From assembly GCA_030043405.1 (NCBI GenBank), contig JASHXS010000171.1:1-5372 (forward strand): DNA of 5,372 nucleotides, written 5' to 3'. Positions 1 through 5,372 of this stretch are shown one piece after another. Numbering within the stretch: position 1 is the stretch's first letter; every line of letters begins with the position of its first letter. Both the position numbers and the translations under genes were made by a program. Under the pieces are notes generated by a model, which searched no databases, was not told the DNA's origin, and worked only from the letters and a program-made list of their open reading frames with translations. The DNA comes from Thermoplasmata archaeon. GTDB lineage: Archaea; Thermoplasmatota; Thermoplasmata; Lutacidiplasmatales; UBA184.

Positions 1-409
1 CACGGTCCACTCCGTGACGCCGGTGGAGATGGCGCCCCGGACCCTGAAGGCGTTGACCCTGATCGCCTACCACCAACCGATCCTCCAGAGCCACCTGGTC
101 CGGATGATCGGGGACGTGGCGTACGAGGAGGTGCAGCACCTGCGGGGCCTCGGACTGGTCCACACGGAAACGTCCGCCTCGACGCTCGAGCTGACCACCA
201 CCCGCCGGTTCGCCGAGTACTTCGGGATCGCCTCGACCCGGCCGGAGGAGATCCGTCACTTCCTCGAGCAGAAGCTAGGCGTTCCCCCGTCGCCTCCCCT
301 CGCCCCGGTCGGGGCCGAGGGTGAGCCGCCGGCGCCCACCCCCGCCGAGCCGACCGAGTCCGGGTCGGGGGATCCGGCGCCGGAAGAGCTCGCTCCGCCG
401 ACTCCCTGA
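1..409 (+). CDS. scpB: ScpB, SMC-Scp (condensin) complex subunit, C-terminal part only (5' end off the window)
   Basis: This is the 3' part of a segregation and condensation protein B gene. The reading frame is open from base 2, so the GTG at 14 is probably internal. ScpB dimers bind the ScpA kleisin, which bridges SMC ATPase heads in chromosome compaction and segregation. The visible part holds the second winged-helix domain. Family hallmarks are the LKALTLIAYHQPI stretch (bacterial homologues have LETLAIIAYRQPI), a helix-turn-helix with GLGLVHTE in the place of the usual RGLI turn, and TTTRRFAEYFGI, matching the GTT+EFL+YFG signature. After FLEQKLG the last roughly 45 residues are Pro/Glu/Ala-rich and look disordered, a tail beyond the usual ScpB core. 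Smc and scpA are usual neighbours and would be expected upstream. It converges on the protease gene with 29 bases between stops and no clear terminator. Identity rests on half a protein, but the motif match is good. Confidence 0.88.
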   Translation, partial: TVHSVTPVEMAPRTLKALTLIAYHQPILQSHLVRMIGDVAYEEVQHLRGLGLVHTETSASTLELTTTRRFAEYFGIASTRPEEIRHFLEQKLGVPPSPPLAPVGAEGEPPAPTPAEPTESGSGDPAPEELAPPTP

Positions 410-438
410 ACGGTCGAGCGGTCGCCGAGATCGATCCG

Positions 439-2781
439 TTAGAGCGCCCCGCAACGGGGGCAGCGCACGGGCTCCGCGGGCCGAGGCGCGCCACAGTACG
501 GGCACAGGAAGGTCGCCCCGGACGGGGGGCTCGGAGTCCCACCCGTGGCCCCCGGCGGAGGAGCCGGATACGGGGCGTTCGTCCAACCGGGGGCCACGGC
601 CTGAGGGGCCCCCCAGCCGGGCGGGGGCGGGGGTGGTGCCCGTCGGGGTCGGCCGAACGCGATGACCAGCGCCACCGCGGCGGCGACCGCTAGGCCGACG
701 ATGAGGAGCAGGACCGAGAGGGGGAACCCACCCCCCGAGCTGGTCGAGGGCAGGCCGGGGGTCGGGCCGGTGTAGACGTAGCCCGTGACGGTTGAGTTCC
801 CCAGCGCCTCGAGGAATGGGCCCGCCGCGAGGCCGCCCCAGCCCGTGGTAGCGTCCCACCCGGGACCGGCGCTGAAGACAAAGTTCGCCCCGACCGTCAC
901 GTCGAAGAAGGGGTCGGCCGGCCCCGGGAAGGCCTGGAAAAAGCTCCCGACTCGATATAGGACGGGGTCGAGGTAGCCGTAGGTGGTGTTCGCGACCGCC
1001 GCCACATCGGCCAGCAGTCCGGCGAAGACGGGGGCCGCGATACTCGTACCGCCCAGGACGTCGAAGTAGAGGTTGCCCTCGGCGTCCGCCAGCACATAGG
1101 CGACGGTCTCGTTCGCGGGGAAGGCGAGGTCGGGTCCGGCCCGGCCGAGGAAGCTGGCCCCCTGGACGCCCGCGGCGGCGGCGATCGGAGGCTGGGCGGC
1201 GGAATGGAACTGCCACGGCGGCTCCGCCGTCACGGTGCTCAGGCCCCCTTCCGAACCGGCCCAGTTACCGGAATTGGCCGGTCCTTCGTTGAAGTACCAC
1301 GTGACCATGCTCGAGATCCCGGTGATGTTGTGATCGTAGGTCACGTTGAGTGAACTCCCGTTCCACTCGCCCGCTGGTCCCCCGGCCAGTGTCAGGGTCA
1401 CTCCGCCGATCGACATCGTGCCCGACGTGTTGAAGGCCGCCGTCGCCGGCCAGACCGGCCACTGGCCGTCGGGACCCCGACCCGTGTCGGCCGACGGAGC
1501 GTTGCCCTGGTCGCCGCTGGCCGCGACGACGGTCACCCCCATCGCCGCCGCTTGGACGAGCGCCGAGTTCCAGGCCGAGTCGTTGAGGTCAGGAAGTCCG
1601 AACGAGGCGCTGATCACGCCGAGGCGTACGCCGTCGGGATACGGGTAGTTCAACGCTGCCGCCAGATCCGCGGCGAAGGCGTCGGCGAGCTGTCCCACGT
1701 CCCCCGTGGTCGCACCGGCGGCGATGCTTCCCGCGAAGTAGAAGTTGTAGAGGGGCGCCCCGGGCGCGAGGCTCCCCGCCATTTCGAGGTCGAGCGAGTT
1801 CTCGAACTCGAAACCGGTGGTGTCATTCGCGGCCCCCAGGGACCCCGGAAGGGGAGGTGTGATCCCGTCGACGCTCACCGGGACGCCCGTCAGCGACGAG
1901 TGGGGCCACTGCGGGGCGGAACTGTTGTTGAGGTAGGTGTCGATCACGTTCGGGTCCCACGGGGGCAGGTTCGCGTTCGTGGTCGCGTTGTAGGAGCTCG
2001 CGAGAAGGGTCGCGACGGCGATGTCGGTCGGATAGCGGGCCGACGCGCCCACCGAGCCGCCCGGGAAAAGCTGGGTCGCCCCGTACGCCTGGGTGAAGTC
2101 GGACCCGATCAGCCACTGGTTCGAACCGTTCGCGATGTACTGGGAAGATCCGCGGAGCCCGGCCACCGGTTGGGGGGCCATCAAGGGGGTCGCCAGCTGG
2201 AGTTGGCCATCCGTCGCGTCGCTCAGTCCGCCGATGCCACTCACCAGGCCCGAAAGGCTGGCGGGGAGGGTGGGAGTTCCGAGGGCCGTATACAAGGGGA
2301 TTCCGCGGTACGAACCGAAGGCCTCGAGCTGGACATCGAACAGACGGTCGACGGCCCCGGCCGGCACGAGGGCCGACACTGTCGCCCCCGACGGGCCCGC
2401 GTGCACTTGGGTGCCGCCCGCCGCTCCCAGGACATTGCGCACCTGGGCGACCTCGGCCGAAGGGGGGTCGAAGTCGGCCGCAAACTCCCCGGCCGTCAGG
2501 AAGTGGCGATACTCCGCGGAACCGGGATCCTGGAGGGCCGCGAGTAGCGCGTCGAGCGGGCCCGTATGCTGGTACGGGAGGGTCAGCACGAGCGAGACCT
2601 GGGTGCTCGAGGGCAACGGGTGCCCGACGGCGCCCACGGGCAGGGCGATCGCGTCGGTGACCAGCGCCAGCGTCGGGGCGTCCGCGGCGCGATTCGAGAC
2701 CGGGAGCGCGCCGGCGGTGGGCAGGGCCAGCAGGACCGCGAAACCCAAGACGACGATCCCGTACCCCAGTCGACGACTCAT
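439..2781 (-). CDS. Secreted, membrane-anchored S53 (sedolisin/kumamolisin-type) serine-carboxyl protease with C-terminal zinc ribbon
   Basis: A 780-residue protein of the sedolisin family, acid-active endopeptidases that digest protein outside the cell. Domains in order: signal peptide at about 1-25 (RR, a hydrophobic run, then TAGA); pro-kumamolisin activation domain at about 40-185, including the SAEYRHFLT motif; S53 catalytic domain at about 210-660; a Pro/Ser/Thr/Gly stalk at about 668-685; one membrane helix at about 686-709, followed by RPRR; a Pro/Gly/Trp-rich linker; and a zinc ribbon with Cys760, 763, 774 and 777. The catalytic set is complete: Glu327 and Asp331 (ENSLD), oxyanion Asp424 (SGDQG) and Ser580 (GGTSIAAP). 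The calcium site is suggested by Asp627-Val628 and GPGWD (Asp643). Spacing Asp331-Asp424-Ser580 is longer than in kumamolisin, implying surface insertions. There is no lysine anywhere, no other cysteine, and 13 N-x-S/T sequons. Positive-inside reasoning puts the ribbon in the cytoplasm. ATG 2781 is chosen for its signal peptide and the TATA-like box about 28 bases upstream. Confidence 0.95.
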   Translation of the reverse strand: MSRRLGYGIVVLGFAVLLALPTAGALPVSNRAADAPTLALVTDAIALPVGAVGHPLPSSTQVSLVLTLPYQHTGPLDALLAALQDPGSAEYRHFLTAGEFAADFDPPSAEVAQVRNVLGAAGGTQVHAGPSGATVSALVPAGAVDRLFDVQLEAFGSYRGIPLYTALGTPTLPASLSGLVSGIGGLSDATDGQLQLATPLMAPQPVAGLRGSSQYIANGSNQWLIGSDFTQAYGATQLFPGGSVGASARYPTDIAVATLLASSYNATTNANLPPWDPNVIDTYLNNSSAPQWPHSSLTGVPVSVDGITPPLPGSLGAANDTTGFEFENSLDLEMAGSLAPGAPLYNFYFAGSIAAGATTGDVGQLADAFAADLAAALNYPYPDGVRLGVISASFGLPDLNDSAWNSALVQAAAMGVTVVAASGDQGNAPSADTGRGPDGQWPVWPATAAFNTSGTMSIGGVTLTLAGGPAGEWNGSSLNVTYDHNITGISSMVTWYFNEGPANSGNWAGSEGGLSTVTAEPPWQFHSAAQPPIAAAAGVQGASFLGRAGPDLAFPANETVAYVLADAEGNLYFDVLGGTSIAAPVFAGLLADVAAVANTTYGYLDPVLYRVGSFFQAFPGPADPFFDVTVGANFVFSAGPGWDATTGWGGLAAGPFLEALGNSTVTGYVYTGPTPGLPSTSSGGGFPLSVLLLIVGLAVAAAVALVIAFGRPRRAPPPPPPGWGAPQAVAPGWTNAPYPAPPPGATGGTPSPPSGATFLCPYCGAPRPAEPVRCPRCGAL

Positions 2782-2802
2782 GGCCCCGAAGCCAGCGGGG
2801 TG

Positions 2803-2812
2803 CCCCTAATGA
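2803..2812 (-). promoter_or_regulatory. Possible TATA-like box of the protease gene
   Basis: Read on the - strand this is TCATTAGGGG, the only AT-containing patch upstream of the protease in a GC-rich spacer. Its centre is about 28 bases before the A of the ATG at 2781. That is the distance expected from an archaeal TATA box to its start site, so the transcript would be leaderless or nearly so. No Shine-Dalgarno motif precedes the ATG, which fits. The match to the archaeal consensus is weak. Confidence 0.4.
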
Positions 2813-2861
2813 GCCTCACTCCAACGACGCCATCGGCGGGCGCGGCGAGGCCCCGGAGCAA

Positions 2862-2870
2862 CCTTTAGGG
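2862..2870 (+). promoter_or_regulatory. Possible TATA-like box of the HIT-MEMO operon
   Basis: CCTTTAGGG is the only AT-containing patch before the HIT gene. It sits about 28 bases upstream of the second in-frame ATG (2894) but only about 10 bases before the first ATG (2876). If it is the promoter, transcription would start near 2892-2895 and the protein would begin at the second methionine. It resembles the box of the divergent protease gene (CTTTAGGGC against CATTAGGGG, 7 of 9 identical). No experimental support; weak consensus match. Confidence 0.4.
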
Positions 2871-2875
2871 CGGGG

Positions 2876-3319
2876 ATGCGCTCGGCGCGATCGATGCCTT
2901 CCCCGGAAGCGCCGGCGAGCGGCGCGTGCATCTTTTGTGAGATCGCCGCGCACCGCGCTCCGTCGTACACACTGTACGAAGACGCGGAGACGATCGCGTT
3001 CCTCGACCTCTTTCCCTTTACGCGTGGGCACTTCCTGGTGATCCCGAAGCGACACGGAGAACGGCTGACCGACCTCCCGGAGGGGGACCAGAATGCGCTC
3101 CTTCGCACCATCGACCGGATGTGCCGTCGGGTCGGGCGACTGGCGCCGGACTACAACCTCGCCCTCAACGCCGGCGTGGCGGCGGGCCAGATCGTCTTCC
3201 ATGTCCACTTCCACATCATCCCCCGATACGGCGAGTCGAACCCGTTCCACCCCCGCCAGCGGACGGCCATCGAGGAGCAGGATGCGCGCGCGGTGGTCGC
3301 GGAGCTCGCCCCACCGTAG
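2876..3319 (+). CDS. HIT-family (histidine triad) nucleotide-binding hydrolase/transferase
   Basis: A 147-residue histidine triad protein, close to the usual 130-150 for the prokaryotic HIT/HINT branch. Members bind nucleotides and hydrolyse or transfer nucleotidyl groups from substrates such as AMP-lysine, aminoacyl adenylates or dinucleoside polyphosphates; the substrate here cannot be told. The triad is HVHFH (His109, 111, 113), with His111 expected to be the nucleophile. Cys18 and Cys21 (CIFC) with His60 (IPKRH) and His109 form the zinc site typical of many archaeal and bacterial members. Other family landmarks are AFLDLFPFTRGHFLVIPKRH and the LALNAG-x(5)-Q segment before the triad. It is the first gene of a tight run with the MEMO gene, whose ATG lies 3 bases after its stop. 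The longest reading is given; Met7 (2894) is a credible start because it is correctly spaced from the TATA-like box and still precedes the first zinc cysteine by 11 residues. Confidence 0.94.
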   Translation: MRSARSMPSPEAPASGACIFCEIAAHRAPSYTLYEDAETIAFLDLFPFTRGHFLVIPKRHGERLTDLPEGDQNALLRTIDRMCRRVGRLAPDYNLALNAGVAAGQIVFHVHFHIIPRYGESNPFHPRQRTAIEEQDARAVVAELAPP

Positions 3320-3322
3320 CTG

Positions 3323-4186
3323 ATGGCAGCCTCCCTCCGGCCGCCCGCGGTCGCTGGCTCCTTCTACGAGGGGACGGGCGCCGCGCTCGCCCGGCAGGTC
3401 GAAGAGTGCTTCCGATCTTCCCGGGGCCCCGGCGACCTCCCGACCCGGCACCGCTCTCCGGATCGCCACGTCCGGGCCGCCGTGGTTCCGCATGCCGGCT
3501 ACGCCTACTCGGGACCCATCGCGGCGCTCGCCTACACCGCCGTCGCTCATGAAAGGCCGCCCGCCTCGGTCCTCGTGCTCGGGGTGGACCACTACGGGGC
3601 GGGCCATGGACCGGCCCTCTCCGCTCGCGCGTGGCAGACTCCCCTGGGACCGACGGCCTGTGACGACCAGCTGGTCCGCGCGCTCGACCACTCGCCCCTC
3701 GAGATCGACGAGGGAGCCCAGTCTCGCGAACACTCCATCGAGGTGCAGCTGCCGTTCCTCGAGTATGTGCTGCCCAAACCCCGGTTCGTCGCCCTTCAGG
3801 TGCCGTTCGACTCGTTCGAACGACTCGAGCGCGTCGGCCGCGCCGTACGAGAAGCGGTCCAGGGCCGGGACGTCCTCCTGCTCGCGTCGACCGACTTCTC
3901 CCACTACGTGCCAGAAGAGACTGCCCGTCGGCTCGACCGGCTCGCGCTCGACGCCATCGAGGCGAGGGACGCCCGGCGGCTCTACGAGACCGTCGTACGC
4001 GAGGAGATCTCCATGTGCGGGATCGCTCCGACCACCGTGCTCCTGGCCGCGACCGCCGCCGAGCCGCTCGCAGCCCACCTGCTGCGCTGGGGCCACTCGG
4101 GAGAGGCGACCCCGATGTCCGAAGTGGTCGGCTACGCGTCCGTTCTCTTCGAGTCGGCAGGGGCGCTTCCGCCCTCCGTTAAATAG
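3323..4186 (+). CDS. MEMO1-family protein (AmmeMemoRadiSam system protein B type)
   Basis: A 287-residue MEMO-family protein, the usual length. The fold is related to class III non-haem iron dioxygenases such as LigB. In archaea and bacteria relatives are linked by context to AMMECR1 and radical SAM proteins, and the reaction is not established. Family landmarks in order: RPPAVAGSFY at residues 6-15; VVPHAGYAYSGP with His57; LGVDHYG with His90; REHSIEVQLPFL with His137 and Glu140; STDFSHY at 199-205; and SMCGIAPT with Cys242. His57, His90 and Cys242 correspond to the iron-ligand positions reported for human MEMO1 (His49, His81, Cys244). The segment around His90 reads GVDH where relatives more often have GPNH or GPSH. 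The start is well supported: the family normally begins a few residues before RPPAVAGSFY. It follows the HIT stop by 3 bases, so co-transcription and coupled translation are likely. No AMMECR1 or radical SAM gene is in view. Confidence 0.95.
   Translation: MAASLRPPAVAGSFYEGTGAALARQVEECFRSSRGPGDLPTRHRSPDRHVRAAVVPHAGYAYSGPIAALAYTAVAHERPPASVLVLGVDHYGAGHGPALSARAWQTPLGPTACDDQLVRALDHSPLEIDEGAQSREHSIEVQLPFLEYVLPKPRFVALQVPFDSFERLERVGRAVREAVQGRDVLLLASTDFSHYVPEETARRLDRLALDAIEARDARRLYETVVREEISMCGIAPTTVLLAATAAEPLAAHLLRWGHSGEATPMSEVVGYASVLFESAGALPPSVK
4178..4185 (+). promoter_or_regulatory. TATA-like box for dcd, overlapping the MEMO stop codon
   Basis: GTTAAATA differs at one position from the archaeal TATA consensus TTTAAATA and is a strikingly AT-rich patch here. 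It covers the last codons and part of the stop of the MEMO gene. Its centre is about 33 bases before the dcd ATG at 4215, giving an expected start site near 4208 and a leader of only a few bases. It suggests that dcd can be transcribed separately from the HIT-MEMO pair. Part of the motif is simply the Val-Lys-stop codons, so chance is possible. Confidence 0.5.
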
Positions 4187-4214
4187 CGACGCCGACTCGG
4201 CGCCGCCGGCCCGC

Positions 4215-4787
4215 ATGATCCTCTCCGACGCGAAGATCCGCGCTGAGATGGAGCGGGGCCGGATCGTCATTCGTCCATTCCGGGCGGACTGTCTCGGGAC
4301 GAATTCCTACGACGTCCATCTCGGTCCGTACCTCGCCGTCTACCGGCACGGAGCGCTGGACGCGCGGAAGGCGAACCCGGTACGGGAATTCCGGATCCCC
4401 CCCGAGGGGTTCGTCCTCGTCCCCGGGCAGCTGTACCTCGGCGTGACGGAGGAGTACACCGAAACGCACGGCTTCGTACCGTTCCTCGAGGGAAAGTCGA
4501 GCGTCGGGCGACTTGGCATCGACATCCACTCGACGGCGGGAAAGGGCGACGAGGGGTTCTGCAATTACTGGACGCTCGAGATGAGCGTGAAGATCCCCGT
4601 CCGGATCTACGCGGGTATGCCAGTTGGGCAGCTCATCTACTTCGAGATCTCGGGCCGCGTCGAGCGGAGCTACTCGCGGAAGAGCTCGGCGAAGTACCGG
4701 CGCGTGTCCGCTCATCCGATGCCGTCCCGGATGCACCTCAACTTCGCGCGGGCCCGTCGGCCGCGCCGGATTGCTCAGAAGAAGTAG
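4215..4787 (+). CDS. dcd: dCTP deaminase
   Basis: A 190-residue trimeric dUTPase-fold enzyme that deaminates dCTP to dUTP (or to dUMP in bifunctional forms), feeding dTMP synthesis in the cytoplasm. The start MILSDAKIRAEMERGRIVIRPF matches the family N-terminus. TNSYDVHLG at 29-37 is the conserved strand near the trimer core. FLEGKSSVGRLGIDIHSTAG at 90-109 is the substrate-binding signature, with Lys94-Ser95-Ser96 in the position of Arg-Ser-Ser in E. coli Dcd. WTLE carries Glu122, the expected catalytic general base. IYAGMPVGQLIYFEI closes the core. The segment after TAG reads KGDEGF rather than the IDPGF of E. coli-like enzymes, so mono- or bifunctionality cannot be decided by eye. PMPSRMHLNF is a typical end; a basic 13-residue tail follows it. 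The start lies 28 bases after the MEMO stop. The 3' end overlaps leuS on the other strand by 13 bases. Confidence 0.95.
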   Translation: MILSDAKIRAEMERGRIVIRPFRADCLGTNSYDVHLGPYLAVYRHGALDARKANPVREFRIPPEGFVLVPGQLYLGVTEEYTETHGFVPFLEGKSSVGRLGIDIHSTAGKGDEGFCNYWTLEMSVKIPVRIYAGMPVGQLIYFEISGRVERSYSRKSSAKYRRVSAHPMPSRMHLNFARARRPRRIAQKK

Positions 4788-5372
4788 AACGCCGGCCGAC
4801 CCGGGCGGGCCCGGTCGCGTCGCCCCTTCGGGTCCCGGTCCGCCGCTTCCTCTTCTCGGTACACGCCGACGGCCGTGAGCCCGAACCGGCGCAGGAGGTA
4901 CGCCTCGGCCTCCCGCAACGTCTCGACCTCGTCGACCGGTGGAGGGGCGATGGGCCCTTCCGAGCGGATCGCCCCTCCGACCCGCTCCACGTACTTCGGG
5001 ATCTCGGCGCGGTGCGCGGACTGTTCGGGGTGGTCCGCGACCCGGGCCATCACCTCTCGCACACCGACCATTTCGCGACGGTCGCCGCCTTCGCGGAGCC
5101 AAGCCTCGATCGTGCGTTTCCACGGGGCGGCAATGTAGAAGACGACCTCCCGAGTCGGCGGGCGTTCCTTCCCTTCGCCCGCCCGGAGTACTGCTCGCAG
5201 GTCCTCTTCTACGCGTTCGAGGTACGCCTCCCGAGCCTCGGCTTCGGGCGACACCGGGAAGGCGTCGGCGCTCGGCAACGCGAGGCCGGCCACCAGGTGG
5301 CCTCCTTCCCTCCCTTCCCCGAGGTCCTCGGCGAGGTGGGGGGTGATCGGCGAGAGGTACCGGTTCCATGCC
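4775..5372 (-). CDS. leuS: Leucyl-tRNA synthetase, archaeal type, C-terminal ~198 residues (5' end off the window)
   Basis: This is the 3' part of a class I leucyl-tRNA synthetase, which charges tRNA-Leu in the cytoplasm. The frame is open to the right edge, so the GTG at 5293 is not the true start. The first visible residues, WNRYLSPITPHLAEDL, are the helix ending the anticodon-binding helical bundle of Leu/Ile/Val synthetases (typical form: W-x-LL-x-PFTPHLAEELW). The remainder is the archaeal/eukaryotic C-terminal extension: a helical stretch (SPEAEAREAYLERVEEDL), a beta strand then helix (REVVFYIAAPWKRTIEAWL), a later EAEAYLLRRFGLTAVGVY unit, and the end PGRPAFYFF, close to the PGKPAIYIE-like ends of archaeal LeuRS. 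This C-terminal domain contacts the tRNA-Leu long variable arm in archaeal enzymes. The catalytic HIGH and KMSKS regions and the editing domain lie outside the window. Isoleucyl- or valyl-tRNA synthetase is less likely because of this tail. The stop overlaps the end of dcd. Confidence 0.87.
   Translation of the reverse strand, partial: AWNRYLSPITPHLAEDLGEGREGGHLVAGLALPSADAFPVSPEAEAREAYLERVEEDLRAVLRAGEGKERPPTREVVFYIAAPWKRTIEAWLREGGDRREMVGVREVMARVADHPEQSAHRAEIPKYVERVGGAIRSEGPIAPPPVDEVETLREAEAYLLRRFGLTAVGVYREEEAADRDPKGRRDRARPGRPAFYFF

Noticed and set aside
410..438. Possible terminator between the convergent scpB and protease stops
   Set aside because: Only 29 bases, with no T-run on either strand and no convincing hairpin.
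275..1216. A 313-codon - strand open frame overlapping the protease in another frame and crossing into scpB
   Set aside because: Extremely Arg/Pro/Gly-rich low-complexity translation; it is an out-of-frame copy of the protease strand.
1552..2547. A 331-codon open frame on the + strand opposite the protease
   Set aside because: It lies entirely inside the protease gene, is dominated by Arg, Gly and Val, and shows no domain or promoter. The opposite strand carries the whole S53 catalytic set.
4190..4202. Short hairpin CGCCG-ACT-CGGCG between the MEMO stop and dcd start
   Set aside because: Five GC pairs are frequent by chance at this base composition, and no T-run follows, so neither a terminator nor an operator can be supported.
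2816..4270. A 484-codon open frame on the - strand opposite HIT, MEMO and the start of dcd
   Set aside because: It is antisense to three genes with clear family motifs. Its translation is Arg/Gly/Glu-rich without any recognisable domain, as expected for a shadow frame in GC-rich DNA.
4179..5369. A 396-codon - strand open frame across dcd and leuS
   Set aside because: It is antisense to dcd and out of frame with leuS; the translation is a low-complexity Arg/Gly/Pro string, while the leuS frame has clear synthetase motifs.
1..5372. RNA genes, CRISPR repeats, insertion sequences or defence genes
   Set aside because: No tRNA-like cloverleaf, spaced direct repeats, transposase or defence motif was seen. 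The window is nearly filled by six recognisable genes, and the largest gap is 94 bases.

Overview
The window is a gene-dense, very GC-rich (judged by eye, well above 60%) piece of an archaeal chromosome. The archaeal assignment rests on three things. The leucyl-tRNA synthetase C-terminus is of the archaeal/eukaryotic type and ends in an aromatic PGRPAFYFF-like tail. Gene starts lack Shine-Dalgarno motifs but have short AT-containing boxes about 28-33 bases upstream. The window also carries a MEMO-family gene and a membrane-anchored surface protease with a cytosolic CxxC zinc ribbon. The best guess is a GC-rich member of the Thermoplasmatota, perhaps from an acidic habitat because of the sedolisin-type protease. 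This is inference and not proven here.

Layout from left to right. The 3' end of scpB (condensin-associated chromosome segregation factor) enters from the left edge on the + strand and stops at 409. It converges, with 29 bases between stops, on a 780-codon S53 (sedolisin/kumamolisin) protease gene on the - strand (2781-439). A 94-base divergent intergenic region (2782-2875) separates the protease from a + strand run of three genes. These are a HIT-family nucleotide-binding hydrolase (2876-3319), a MEMO/AmmeMemoRadiSam-B-type protein starting 3 bases after the HIT stop (3323-4186), and dCTP deaminase dcd (4215-4787), which may have its own TATA-like box over the MEMO stop codon. The dcd 3' end overlaps by 13 bases the 3' end of a convergent leuS gene (leucyl-tRNA synthetase), which is cut by the right edge.

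Functionally these are mostly housekeeping genes: chromosome organisation, nucleotide handling (HIT, dCTP deaminase), a conserved MEMO protein of unsettled role, and tRNA charging. The accessory-like element is the secreted, membrane-anchored acid protease. It has a complete Glu-Asp-Asp-Ser catalytic set, no lysine in 780 residues, 13 N-glycosylation sequons, and cysteines only in a C-terminal zinc ribbon predicted to face the cytoplasm. No RNA gene, mobile element, CRISPR array or long non-coding stretch was seen. I did not find a clearly new multi-gene system. The most unusual item is the architecture and composition of the protease.
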